Shown here one piece after another: positions 34,836-48,837 of a DNA stretch of 50,906 bases. The stretch's first letter is position 1. Each line of letters starts with the position of its first letter. This DNA comes from Cognatishimia sp. MH4019 (GTDB lineage Bacteria; Pseudomonadota; Alphaproteobacteria; Rhodobacterales; Rhodobacteraceae), in contig NZ_JAHTBL010000014.1 of NCBI RefSeq assembly GCF_020177595.1, positions 1 through 50,906 of the forward strand, written 5' to 3'. Below the pieces are notes generated by a model. The model saw only the letters and a list, made by a program, of their open reading frames with translations, ran no database searches and was not told the origin of the DNA. The position numbers and the translations under genes are program-made.

Positions 34836-34888
34836 TGTCAACTTTGCTTTACAAGAATGAGTCGTGCAAGTGTAAAGACAGGCTGACA
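34836..34888. promoter_or_regulatory. Two PpsR-type sites upstream of bchG
   Basis: TGT-N12-ACA at 34836-34853 (TGTCAACTTTGCTTTACA) and 34871-34888 (TGTAAAGACAGGCTGACA), 35 bp apart start to start. The first abuts the bchG start codon. Confidence 0.82.
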
Positions 34889-34921
34889 ATGTCGCAGGGC
34901 ACGCAGATTTAGGAAATATTT

Positions 34922-34938
34922 GTTACATTAGATGTAAC
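34922..34938. promoter_or_regulatory. Palindromic operator candidate for the toxin-antitoxin operon
   Basis: GTTACAT-tag-ATGTAAC, with 7-bp perfect arms, 69 bp before the antitoxin start in an AT-rich stretch. Toxin-antitoxin operons are usually autorepressed at such repeats. Confidence 0.55.
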
Positions 34939-35007
34939 GCTTCACATTGTTTGATTTCGTGCCATATATCTAAGTTAGTAAGGCGCACGACCGATCTGGA
35001 GGCTCAG

Positions 35008-35193
35008 ATGAGCACTGCACTGAAAGAGACAACCGTCAAAGGCGGCGTGATTGTTCAGGACACACAAACTGGTCACATCACAGAGGTCCGGTCCGAGCGG
35101 AGTGTATCCAAATTGAGCGAACGGTCCTTGTCGTCTATCAAGCGAACATCTGATCGCCATTGCGCCGCATTGAAACGTCTTGCCGATCGTTAA
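35008..35193 (+). CDS. Putative antitoxin of a Doc-type toxin-antitoxin pair
   Basis: Small charged protein of 61 aa, with 9 Lys/Arg in the C-terminal half (SKLSERSLSSIKRTSDRHCA). ATG 35008 has CTGGAGG 6 bases upstream. It overlaps the downstream Doc-like gene by 14 bp. I see no clear Phd/YefM motif, so its role as antitoxin is inferred from size, order and overlap only. The base composition is AT-richer than the surrounding bch genes, suggesting separate origin. Confidence 0.6.
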   Translation: MSTALKETTVKGGVIVQDTQTGHITEVRSERSVSKLSERSLSSIKRTSDRHCAALKRLADR

Positions 35194-35572
35194 CGAGCAC
35201 TACCAAATCACCTTGAATGATGCTTTGAATGCCCACGAGGAAGCCTTGCGGTATGGAGGGCGGTCAGGCGTATCGAACCTTGGTATGGTAGAGTCCGCTA
35301 TTGGGCGGCCCTATTCCGGATATCACGAAACCCTTGCTCAGAAAGCTTCCGCTTTGCTGCATAGTATGATTGGCAATCATGGGTTTGTGGATGGCAACAA
35401 GCGCACGTCATGGATTTTGACGATGGTTCTCATTGATAACAGCGGCGCAGAATTGGTGCTGAAAGAGGACGATTTGATAGATGATCTTGTCGTTGATGTA
35501 GCACGCGGCGCGCTTGGCTTTGACGACCTTGTCCCCTGGTTCGAGGCGCGACTCGTTTCGACCGACGCTTAA
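35180..35572 (+). CDS. doc: Doc-type Fic-domain toxin (death-on-curing)
   Basis: Protein of 130 aa with the Fic core motif HGFVDGNKRTSW (about residues 70-81), close to HxFx(D/N)GNKR. The N-terminal GGRSGVSNLGMVESAIGRP is typical of Doc proteins, which phosphorylate EF-Tu. The only reasonable start is TTG 35180, inside the antitoxin 3' end, which would keep toxin synthesis low and coupled. The next in-frame ATG falls after the conserved N-terminus. The stop overlaps the convergent ppsR stop by 2 bp. The likely job is plasmid addiction. Confidence 0.85.
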   Translation: MPIVNEHYQITLNDALNAHEEALRYGGRSGVSNLGMVESAIGRPYSGYHETLAQKASALLHSMIGNHGFVDGNKRTSWILTMVLIDNSGAELVLKEDDLIDDLVVDVARGALGFDDLVPWFEARLVSTDA

Positions 35573-36981
35573 CCGTCTTTGCTGAGCAACCCGTATTTGC
35601 GAAGCTTCACGTAAAGGCTCTGACGGCTCAGACCCAGCATTTCAGCTGCGGCGACACGGTTGTTGCGCGTCAGTTCGACCGCGGTCTCGATGCACATTTT
35701 CTCAACAACATCCGTGGTTTCAGCCACGATATCCTTGAGCGTCGCACTGCCCACCAGTTCCATCACCGACCGCACGCTGTCGCCATTCACGGCAGCACCT
35801 GGCTTGCGGACGGCGTCCACACGGCTCGCATCGCGGATCACGAAGACAAAAGACGGGTGCATCTTATCGCTCAGATAGGTCACCGAAATCTCAACCGACA
35901 GCTGGCTGCCATATTCTGAGGCCAGCTTGGTCGCATACATCCGCATCTGACCGGCGCGCGCCGCGTTGTCGATCAGCACTTTCATGTCGACAGAGCCGCG
36001 CACGAGGAAATCGGCCAGCGGTTTGCCTTTGACAGCGCTCAGATGCGAGACATCGGCAAGGTTCAGGAAGCTTTCATTCGCAGCGCGGATCACGCCATCC
36101 TGATCCGTGAAGATGATCGCATCGACACCTTCCTGATAAAGCGCCGACAGGTTCTCGCTCAGCTCATCGGTGACGCCCAGACCATCATCCGACGGCTCAA
36201 TCCGGCACAACAACAACCGTTCGCCCGCAGCGCGGAAAACAGTGGGCGTGACGGTGATATGTTCCTTGCTGCGGCGCACCTGCAGCTCGACCGGCGTGTT
36301 GGAATCCGACATGGCCGAATTCGTCAGGCTTTCCAGAAATTCGCCGCGACGGCGGCCTTCAAATTCCTGCGCGAAGGCAGAGCCGATCAGATCTTCCGAC
36401 GAGGTGTGAAGCAATTTTGCGGCGGCATTGTTCACATCCGTGATCCGGCCGCTGGTCATCGAGACGAACAAAATCGCCTCGCGCGTGGCATTCATCAGAA
36501 CGCGGAAGCGGGTATCGAACTCGCGCTGCGCCTCATAATCGCGCTCAAGCGCGATCTGGGCTTTGACCAGTTGTTGCTGCATCTCGGCAACCGGGCGCAA
36601 ATCGCGACCCAGCATGAGAACAGCGCCATCAGGGCCAATCCGGTGGAACGAATAGCGCACCGGGAATTCCCAATGGGTGGAATCCGCGTGGTTCAGCTCG
36701 ACCGCTTTGGTCGCGCCGTCTTCGGTCAGGGCTTTGGCGATCTGACCGTCAAATTTCGGAACACTCTCGGTGGTCAGGAAGTCGCGCACATTGCGGCCTT
36801 CCCAATGCTCCAACCGGCCAAAGGACCGGTGTGCCGGATTGATCAGCACAGACAGCACGTCACCTACATCGGAGACCACAATCGCAATGTCAGAAGAGGT
36901 GGCAATGATATCCCCGAGCAGTTCGGGCGCGATCAACGGAATTGCGCCACTGCTCCAGTATTTTGTGCCCCGCGTCGTCAC
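35569..36981 (-). CDS. ppsR: PpsR/CrtJ transcriptional repressor of photosynthesis genes
   Basis: Repressor of 470 aa with PAS domains (N-terminal PAS at about 15-110 and two further PAS around 155-260 and 285-395) and a C-terminal Fis-type helix-turn-helix (NRVAAAEMLGLSRQSLYVKL). It binds TGT-N12-ACA sites under oxygen or high light. Start GTG 36981 overlaps the ppaA stop (GTGA), gives TTRGTKYWSSGAIPLIAPEL at the N-terminus and a family-typical length. A longer frame to TTG 37071 has no support. Redox cysteines are few: I see one in the HTH-proximal region (VEKMCIETA). Confidence 0.93.
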   Translation of the reverse strand: MTTRGTKYWSSGAIPLIAPELLGDIIATSSDIAIVVSDVGDVLSVLINPAHRSFGRLEHWEGRNVRDFLTTESVPKFDGQIAKALTEDGATKAVELNHADSTHWEFPVRYSFHRIGPDGAVLMLGRDLRPVAEMQQQLVKAQIALERDYEAQREFDTRFRVLMNATREAILFVSMTSGRITDVNNAAAKLLHTSSEDLIGSAFAQEFEGRRRGEFLESLTNSAMSDSNTPVELQVRRSKEHITVTPTVFRAAGERLLLCRIEPSDDGLGVTDELSENLSALYQEGVDAIIFTDQDGVIRAANESFLNLADVSHLSAVKGKPLADFLVRGSVDMKVLIDNAARAGQMRMYATKLASEYGSQLSVEISVTYLSDKMHPSFVFVIRDASRVDAVRKPGAAVNGDSVRSVMELVGSATLKDIVAETTDVVEKMCIETAVELTRNNRVAAAEMLGLSRQSLYVKLRKYGLLSKDG

Positions 36982-37817
36982 CGGTCCGAATCCGACATCA
37001 GAGCTTTCTGTGTCGTCAAGCTCCGTATTTCGGAAAGGCCGCCGCCTTGGTGATGTGTCTTCAGCCCGCAAAGTTCCAGCGCTTCCTTCGGATCGTTCAT
37101 AACATGATCAGCCCCCGTCAGGGCCTTCACGTTAATATTGTGCTCTATAACTGTGCCGCCAACGACAATCGGCAACCGATTTTCACATGTTGTTCGGATA
37201 TTTTTTACTAATTTCCGCGTGGTTTCAAGGTTTTCCGTGCGCGTCGCCGATATCATGACAATGTCGAAACTGTGCTCTCGGAAGATTTCCATGCGTTCTG
37301 ACATGGTCAGACCCAGCAACAATCGGACCGACGCGCCGACGCGGCGCATTTGCCCTGCGATCACCATCGACCCCAGCGTGTGGAAATCATCCTCGCAGAC
37401 AATCGCGATGGAAGGGCCGTTTGCAGGCATCTTTGGCTGCTCCAGCATCCATTCCCGCTCCAGATCGCGGAGCATGCCTTGCAGGCGGGCGGTGCCGATC
37501 GTGACATCGGCAAAGCTGACCTCGTCGCGGCACCATTCATCCCCCAGCACGCGCGCGGCGGCGGGAATATAGATATCGGCGATGTCGGTGGGTGTGCATC
37601 CGTAACGACGCAACTCCTGCAGCGCGGCGTCTTGTGCGCCCCGCTCCATCGAGCGGACACCCTCGACCAGTTGCTGAACCAGCCGGTTGTAAACCTTTGC
37701 AGCGTTATGCGGCGACCGGGACGCAACAACAGTCAGCACTTGCGAAGCAAGCGCATCCACATTGTCATTTGCGACAGACCCTTGAAGCGGGGTGGCCTTT
37801 TTCGGCCCCTCAGACAT
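36978..37817 (-). CDS. ppaA: PpaA/AerR cobalamin-binding PpsR antirepressor
   Basis: Regulator of 279 aa with a B12-binding-like domain: four-helix segment (about 45-130), then EDDFHTLGSMVIAGQMRRVG, whose His matches the corrinoid ligand of AerR/PpaA, and VGGTVIEHNINV. It modulates PpsR activity in response to light and B12. ATG 37817 lies 9 bases after AAAGG; an ATG at 37826 abuts the site. It is co-transcribed with ppsR (4-bp overlap) and divergent from bchF. Confidence 0.9.
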   Translation of the reverse strand: MSEGPKKATPLQGSVANDNVDALASQVLTVVASRSPHNAAKVYNRLVQQLVEGVRSMERGAQDAALQELRRYGCTPTDIADIYIPAAARVLGDEWCRDEVSFADVTIGTARLQGMLRDLEREWMLEQPKMPANGPSIAIVCEDDFHTLGSMVIAGQMRRVGASVRLLLGLTMSERMEIFREHSFDIVMISATRTENLETTRKLVKNIRTTCENRLPIVVGGTVIEHNINVKALTGADHVMNDPKEALELCGLKTHHQGGGLSEIRSLTTQKALMSDSDR

Positions 37818-37910
37818 CAAAAACATCCTTTATCCGGTGGGAAGATGCGGGCGCCAGAACGGAGCTCGTACGCAACCCATATAAAGAAGTGTCTGCGAGT
37901 CGCACTATAA

Positions 37911-37928
37911 TGTCAAACGCAATTGACA
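37911..37928. promoter_or_regulatory. PpsR-type site upstream of ppaA
   Basis: TGTCAAACGCAATTGACA fits TGT-N12-ACA. It lies 94 bp upstream of ppaA, next to a TATAAT-like hexamer (37906-37911). It suggests that PpsR represses its own operon. The whole 37818-38130 intergenic region is 313 bp and holds nothing coding. Confidence 0.72.
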
Positions 37929-38058
37929 GTTTGCGAAGAAAGGTCGCGCAATCTGTTGCTGCGAGACCTCGGCTAAGCCTTTAAAACTTGGCTATGTTAC
38001 CGTTCATAAAGGCCCTTCTCGCCTGCGCACAAGATTTCATCAACTGTCAACTTTAATG

Positions 38059-38076
38059 TGTAAGTTTTAGTTGACA
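38059..38076. promoter_or_regulatory. PpsR-type site upstream of bchF
   Basis: TGTAAGTTTTAGTTGACA fits TGT-N12-ACA, 54 bp before the bchF start. A degenerate partner starting TGTCAACTTTAATG lies immediately upstream (38045). Confidence 0.75.
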
Positions 38077-38130
38077 CTTTCTCGGAAAAGAACGACGCTA
38101 TCCCTGTTCCGCTTGTCAGGGAGTCGGTTC

Positions 38131-41429
<3,299 letters not shown>

Positions 41430-41440
<11 letters not shown>

Positions 41441-44400
41441 TTCCGACATCCCCGGCTATCGCGTTGCGATTGTCACTTTGGACAGCCATGCGGCTGGCCC
41501 CGCCGCGCGCGTGGCCCCTGCCCTGTCCGAGGATTTTCCGGGTCTGTCCGTCTCTGTCCATGCCGCTGCCGAATGGGCCGAAAACCCTGACGCGCTGATC
41601 GAGGCGCGCGCCGCGATTGCGCATGCCAATATCATCGTCTGCAACCTGCTGTTTATCGAAGAGCATATCAAAGCCGTGCTGCCCGACCTGCAAGCGCGCC
41701 GCGATGATTGCGACGCGCTGGTCGGCATCATTTCTGACCCTGAAATCGTCAAGCTGACGAAGATGGGCGATCTGGATATGTCCCAGCCCGCCAGTGGCGC
41801 GATGAAGCTGCTGAAAAAGCTGCGCGGCTCGGCCAAGCCGTCTGCCGATAGCGGGCAAAAGCAAGCCAAGATGCTGCGTCGCCTGCCGAAGATCCTCAAG
41901 TTCCTGCCCGGCAAGGCGCAAGACCTGCGCGGCTGGTTCCTGACGATACAATATTGGCTGGGTGGCTCGGACGACAATGTCGAACAGATGGTGCGCTATC
42001 TGGTGTCGCGCTACAGCCACGAGGCGTCCTTCAACACGCAAATCGCGCAAGAGCCGATTGATTACCCAGATGTGGGCCTTTACCATCCCGCGCTGCCCGG
42101 TCACCATATCATCACTGATATCAATGACTTACCCGCGCCCAAAGCCTATAAGGCGACCGTTGGCCTGCTGATGCTGCGCAGCTATATCCTGGCCTCCGAC
42201 ACCGCGCATTATGATGCCGTGATCGCCGCGTTCGAGGCGCAAGGCCTCCGCGTGATCCCCGCTTTTGCCGGGGGGCTGGATGGCCGCCCCGCGATTGACG
42301 CCTATTTCCGCGATGCCCATGGCGTGACGATTGACGCGATGGTGTCGCTCACCGGGTTCTCGCTGATCGGCGGGCCTGCCTATAATGACAGCGACGCTGC
42401 GGTCGAGACGCTCAAAGGCCTCGATCTGCCCTATATCGCCGCCCACCCGCTGGAGTTCCAAACGCTCGGTCAGTGGAGCTGTTCGCAAGGTGGTCTTGGC
42501 CCGGTCGAAACCACAATGCTGATCGCCCTGCCCGAGATTGACGGTGCGACGAACCCCACCGTTTTTGCCGGTCGCCACGGTCCCGAAGGCTGCAATGGCT
42601 GCAACCGCAAATGCGATTGCTCGCTGGAGCATAAGGCGATGTCGCCCTGCCACGAGCGTATCGACGCACTGGCCGCAAAAACCGCGAATGTGGCGCAGCT
42701 GCGCCGCTCTGAGATTGCCGAACGCAAGGTGGCCATCGTGCTCTTTGGCTTTCCGCCCAATGCTGGTGCGATTGGCACGGCTGCCTATCTGAGCGTCTTT
42801 GAATCGCTGCACAACACGCTGCACCGGATGAAAGACGAAGGCTATTCGGTCACCGCACCCGACACGGTCGAAGATCTGCGCGCCGCCCTGCTTGAGGGCA
42901 ATGCCAAGCAGTTCGGCCAGGAAGCCAATGTCGCCGCCCATATCAGCGCCGATGATATCGTGCGGGATACGCCGTGGCTGTCCGAGATCGAAGAGGTCTG
43001 GGGCCCTGCCCCCGGTCGCATCCAGTCCGACGGGCGCGGCGTCTTCGTGCTGGGGGCCGAGTTTGGCAATGTCTTTGTCGGCGTGCAGCCCACCTTCGGC
43101 TATGAGGGCGACCCGATGCGGTTGCTCTTTGAAAAGGGCTTTGCCCCGACCCACGCTTTTGCGTCCTTCTATCTTTACCTCAAGAACCAATTGCAGGCCG
43201 ATGTGGTCTTGCATTTCGGCATGCACGGCGCGTTGGAGTTCATGCCCGGCAAGCAATCCGGCATGGGCGCGCGCGATTGGCCTGATCGTCTGATCGGCGA
43301 CATGCCCAACGTCTATCTTTACGCCTCCAACAACCCGTCCGAGGCGACTTTGGCCAAGCGCCGCTCCAACGCGGTGACGGTCACGCATATCACGCCGCCG
43401 CTGGCCGCGTCCGGCCTTTATAAAGGTCTGGCAGAGCTGAAAGACAGCCTGACCCGCTGGCGCGCTTTGCTACCGGATGCCGAAGATCGCGACGAGCTTG
43501 CGGCGCTGATTGGTGCGCAGGCCGAAGCCGTCGATCTGGAGGAACGCGACCCCGATGCCCTGTGGCTGACCCTGCTGGAAACCGAAGACGCGCTGATCCC
43601 CGATGGCCTGCATGTGGTCGGCAAACCGATCAGCGATGCTGAACGCGCCGAGCATCTGCGCGTCATGCCCGATCTCGATGACGAGACCCGCGTCCGCATC
43701 GACCACCTGCTTCAGCAAGACGATGAAATGGGCGGCCTGATGCGCGCCTTGGGCGGTCACTATATCGCACCCGTGCCGGGGGGTGATCTGATCCGGTCTG
43801 CTGATGTGCTGCCCGCTGGCCGCAACATCCACGCGTTCGATCCGTTCCGCATGCCCACTGCCTTTGCCCTGCAAGAGGGTTGGAAGCTGGCCGATGTCTT
43901 GCTTGAAACACACCCGGAGTTTCCGCGCACCGTTGCGCTGGTGCTGTGGGGCTCTGACAACATCAAGTCCGATGGCGGTCCCATTGGTCAGGCGCTGGCG
44001 CTGATGGGAACCAAACCGCGTTTCGATAATTTCGGGCGTCTGTGCGGCGCCGATCTGATCCCGCTCGAAGAGCTGGGCCGCCCCCGCATCGACGTCATCA
44101 TGACCCTGTCGGGCATTTTCCGCGATCTGCTGCCCTTGCAGACCCGGATGCTGGCCGAAGCCGCCTATAAATGTGCGATGGCCGATGAACCCGAGGGCCA
44201 GAACTACATCCGCGCCCATGCCCTGCAATATGCCAAGGAGATGGGATGCGATATGGAGACCGCCGCCCTGCGCGTCTTCTCGAATGCTGAGGGTGCCTAT
44301 GGCTCCAACGTCAACGCATTGGTCGACAGCTCCGCCTTTGGCGATGAGGATGAGTTGGCCGACGCCTACCAGAACCGCAAGAGCTTTGCCTATGGTGTGA

Positions 44401-44993
44401 ACGGCAAGTCATCGGCCAATGGCGCGCTGTTGCAAACGGCCCTCAAGGACGTCGACCTCGCCTATCAAAACCTCGAATCCGTCGAGCTGGGCGTCACCAC
44501 CGTTGACCATTACTTCGACACGCTCGGCGGCATTTCCCGCGCCGTGAAGCGCGCCAAAGGTGGCGTCGATGCCCCCGTTTATATCGGCGATCAGACCCGT
44601 GGCGGCGCGAAAGTCCGCACGTTGCAGGACCAGATCGCGCTGGAAACCCGCTCGCGCAGCCTGAACCCCAAATGGTTCGAAGGCATGCTCAAGCACGGCC
44701 ACGAAGGCGTCCGCCAGATCGAGGCACAGGTCACCAACACGATGGGCTGGTCCGCCACGACCGGACAGGTCGAACCCTGGGTCTACCAGCGCCTGTCCGA
44801 GACCTTCGTGCTGGACGACGAAATGCGCGACCGCCTTGCAAACCTGAACCCGCAGGCCTCCGCCCGCATGGCCAATCGCCTGCTGGAGGCTTCCGACCGA
44901 GACTACTGGACACCCGACGATGCGACTTTGGCCGCGCTGCAGGATGCAGCCGACGCGCTGGAAGATCGCCTTGAAGGCATAGCGGCCGAATAG
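41430..44993 (+). CDS. bchH: Magnesium chelatase subunit H
   Basis: Porphyrin-binding catalytic subunit (1187 aa) of Mg-chelatase, CobN-like. It shows [20 protein letters not shown], with its conserved His-Gly-x-x-E-F metal-site region, [20 protein letters not shown], and [19 protein letters not shown] 41430 overlaps the bchB end by 11 bp in another frame. It works with BchI and BchD encoded 31-35 kb away on the other side of the plasmid. Confidence 0.97.
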
Positions 44994-45913
<920 letters not shown>

Positions 45914-45914
<1 letters not shown>

Positions 45915-46597
45915 TGGCCCAGTATGACGACACACTGACCCGCGTCGAAGACTATTTCGACCGCACCGCGACCAAAACATGGGAGCGTCTGACCAGCGAC
46001 GCGCCCGTGTCGAAGATCCGCGAAACCGTGCGCGCGGGCCGGGATCGCATGCGCGAAGTGATGTTGTCGCAACTGCCCGCCGATCTGACCGGTCAGCGGG
46101 TGCTGGATGCCGGATGCGGTGCCGGGCAAATGACGATTGAGCTGGCCAGACGCGGTGCGCAGGTCACCGCCGTCGATATCTCGCCCTCGCTGGTGGAGAT
46201 CGCGCAGAAACGCCTGCCGCGGGATTACACCGATCAGGTTGAATTCGCGGCTGGCGATATGCTCTGCGAGACGCGCGGCACCTTCGATCACGTCCTCGCG
46301 ATGGACAGCCTGATTTACTACGAGGCGCATGATATTGGCGATATCCTCGCCAAACTCAGCCCGCGTGTTGGATCTTCGGTCGTCTTCACCGTCGCCCCGC
46401 GCACGCCGTTCCTGATGACGTTCTGGGGTTTGGGAAAACTGTTCCCCCGCTCGGACCGCTCGCCCACGATGATCCCCCATGCGCCCGCCCGATTGGCGCG
46501 GGCCGCAACCACCGCAGGCGCAACCGGCACCCTGCGCGAGGTCGAGCGGATCACCTCGGGTTTCTACATCTCCACCGCCATGGAGTTCGCGACATGA
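45914..46597 (+). CDS. bchM: Mg-protoporphyrin IX methyltransferase
   Basis: SAM-dependent methyltransferase of 227 aa that makes the monomethyl ester substrate of AcsF. The SAM motif is VLDAGCGAGQMTIELARRGA (about residue 62), followed by VDISPSLVEIAQ and DHVLAMDSLIYY. It is coupled to bchL and overlaps lhaA by 4 bp. Confidence 0.96.
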
Positions 46598-48033
46598 GCA
46601 AGTCTGAGCGCCACCCCCTGACCAAATTCGGAATCGAATTGCTGCCCTTCTCGGACGCGGCCAGCGAAGGGCTGCCGCTCAACCAGTTGCTGCGCCTGTC
46701 GCTGTTCCAGATCTCGGTCGGGATGGCCTCGGTCATGCTGCTGGGTACGCTGAACCGCGTGATGATCGTGGAGCTTTCCGTTCCCGCGATGATCGTCGCC
46801 TTCATGATCGCCCTGCCCGTCCTGATCGCGCCCTTCCGCGCGCTTCTGGGCTTCCGCTCTGACACCTACCGTTCCGCCATCGGGTGGAAGCGGGTGCCGT
46901 ATCTGTGGTTCGGCACGCTTTGGCAATTCGGTGGCCTCGCCATCATGCCCTTCTCGCTGCTGATCCTTGGCGGTGATTACGTCCAAGGGCCAAGCTGGGC
47001 CGGAGAGGTCGCCGCCGCGCTTGCCTTCCTGCTGACCGGGCTTGGCATGCACATGACGCAGACCGCAGGCCTTGCCCTCGCCGCCGACCGCGCGGACGAG
47101 GAAACGCGGCCCCGTGTGGTCGCGCTGCTTTATGTGATGTTCCTGATCGGCATGGCGCTGTCCGCGATCATAATCGGCACATTACTGCGTGATTTCAACG
47201 GGTTGAAGCTGGTGCAGGTGGTGCAGGGCACCGCTGTTGTCACCATCCTTCTGAACGTCGTCGCCCTGTGGAAGCAGGAAAAGATGTCGCCCATGACCCG
47301 CGAAGAACGCGAGGCCCCGCGCCCGCAATTCAAAGACGCCTGGCGCGATTTTGCGTCCGGTGGCCAAGCCGGTCGCCTTCTGGTCGTCGTCTTCCTCGGC
47401 ACCATGGCCTTCAACATGCAGGACGTCCTGCTAGAGCCTTACGGCGGCGAAATCCTGGGCCTGAGCGTCTCAGCCACAACGCTGCTGACCGCCGCTTGGG
47501 CGGCAGGCGCAATCGTCGCCTTTGCGCTGGCCGCCAAATGGCTCACCAGCGGGCTGGACCCGCACCGCATGTGTGCGCGCGGGCTACTTGTTGGCCTCGG
47601 CGCGTTCTCTGCCGTTATTTTTGCCGCCCCTCTGGACAGCGCCGTGCTGTTCTTTGTGGGTGCAACCGCCATCGGGTTCGGTGGCGGCCTCTTTTCGGTC
47701 TCAACCCTGACCGCTGCGATGACCATGCCTGCCCAAGGATTGGCAGGCCGGGGTCTGGCGCTGGGTGCCTGGGGGGCGGCACAAGCCACCGCCGCCGGCA
47801 TCTCGATCGCGCTTGGCGGCTTGATACGGGACCTCATGCAGGCAGCCGCCGCCAACGGGTCTTTGCCCGATGCGCTGTCCGACCCCGCAACCAGCTATTC
47901 CGTCGTCTATCACGTCGAAATCGGATTGCTGTTTGTCACCCTCGTCGCTCTTGGACCGCTGGTGCGTGTCCGGGGGCTGTCTCACCAACCGCGGAAGATC
48001 AGCAAACTCGGGCTTGCTGATTTCCCGACCTAA
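46594..48033 (+). CDS. lhaA: LhaA, LH1 assembly protein (PucC family)
   Basis: Twelve-helix membrane protein of 479 aa that promotes LH1 assembly. It shows LRLSLFQISVGMASVMLLG, PFRALLGFRSDTYRSAIGWK and GTMAFNMQDVLLEPYGGEIL. ATG 46594 overlaps bchM. In Rhodobacter the puhA promoter lies within lhaA, so a further promoter here is likely but not visible. Confidence 0.94.
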   Translation: MSKSERHPLTKFGIELLPFSDAASEGLPLNQLLRLSLFQISVGMASVMLLGTLNRVMIVELSVPAMIVAFMIALPVLIAPFRALLGFRSDTYRSAIGWKRVPYLWFGTLWQFGGLAIMPFSLLILGGDYVQGPSWAGEVAAALAFLLTGLGMHMTQTAGLALAADRADEETRPRVVALLYVMFLIGMALSAIIIGTLLRDFNGLKLVQVVQGTAVVTILLNVVALWKQEKMSPMTREEREAPRPQFKDAWRDFASGGQAGRLLVVVFLGTMAFNMQDVLLEPYGGEILGLSVSATTLLTAAWAAGAIVAFALAAKWLTSGLDPHRMCARGLLVGLGAFSAVIFAAPLDSAVLFFVGATAIGFGGGLFSVSTLTAAMTMPAQGLAGRGLALGAWGAAQATAAGISIALGGLIRDLMQAAAANGSLPDALSDPATSYSVVYHVEIGLLFVTLVALGPLVRVRGLSHQPRKISKLGLADFPT

Positions 48034-48048
48034 ACCAGGAGAAAGAAC

Positions 48049-48819
48049 ATGGTTGGAGTTGAATTTTTTGGGCGTGTCGATTTGGCGAGTGTTGCGATTT
48101 GGGGCTTTTGGGTCTTTTTCGCGCTGCTGATCTACTACCTGCAAACCGAAAACATGCGCGAAGGCTATCCGCTTGAAAAAGATGATGGCGGCGCGGCCCC
48201 GAACCAGGGTCCGTTCCCGCTGCCTTCGCCGAAAACCTTCAAGCTGCCCCATGGCCGCGGTGAAGTGACCGTGCCGGACATGCAGCCGGAAGACCGCGAG
48301 TTGGCGTTGGAGCGCACCAGTCAGGCTGCGGGCTCTCCGTTTGAGCCGACAGGCGATCCGATGGCAGACGGCGTTGGCCCAGCCAGCTGGGCACCGCGCC
48401 GCGATCTGCCGGAACTTGACGGCAAGGGTCACCCCAAGATCGTGCCAATGGCCAGCCTCGACACGTTCAGCGTTTCGGCAGGCAAAGACCCGCGCGGTCT
48501 GACCGTGCAAGCCGGTGACGACAGTGTCGTCGGCACGATCAGCGACATGTGGGTCGATGAGCCCGAGCAGATGGTCCGGTATCTCGAGATCGAGCTGAAC
48601 GCCGAGAATGGCGGCGGCAAACGTCTTGTGCCGATCCAGATGGCTAAAATTCGCTGGGACCGCGTGAAAGTGCGTGCCCTGTTCGGCGGCCAGTTCGCCG
48701 GCATTCCTGCAACCAAGTCCCCGACCCAGGTCACGCTTCTGGAAGAGGACAAAATCTGCGGCTACGTGGCCGGCGGCACCCTTTACGCCTCCGAGCACCG
48801 TCAAGCGCCGCAGCTCTAA
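48049..48819 (+). CDS. puhA: Photosynthetic reaction centre H subunit
   Basis: H subunit of 256 aa with one N-terminal membrane helix ([20 protein letters not shown]), then [15 protein letters not shown] and a cytoplasmic PRC-barrel domain ([20 protein letters not shown]). It caps the L-M dimer and shapes the proton path to QB. CAGGAG precedes ATG 48049. Confidence 0.97.
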   Translation: MVGVEFFGRVDLASVAIWGFWVFFALLIYYLQTENMREGYPLEKDDGGAAPNQGPFPLPSPKTFKLPHGRGEVTVPDMQPEDRELALERTSQAAGSPFEPTGDPMADGVGPASWAPRRDLPELDGKGHPKIVPMASLDTFSVSAGKDPRGLTVQAGDDSVVGTISDMWVDEPEQMVRYLEIELNAENGGGKRLVPIQMAKIRWDRVKVRALFGGQFAGIPATKSPTQVTLLEEDKICGYVAGGTLYASEHRQAPQL

Positions 48820-48837
48820 CCCCGTAAGGAGGTCGTG

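Noticed and set aside
36982-37071. TTG start giving a 500-aa PpsR
   Set aside because: GTG 36981 overlaps the ppaA stop by 4 bp and gives a family-typical length and N-terminus.
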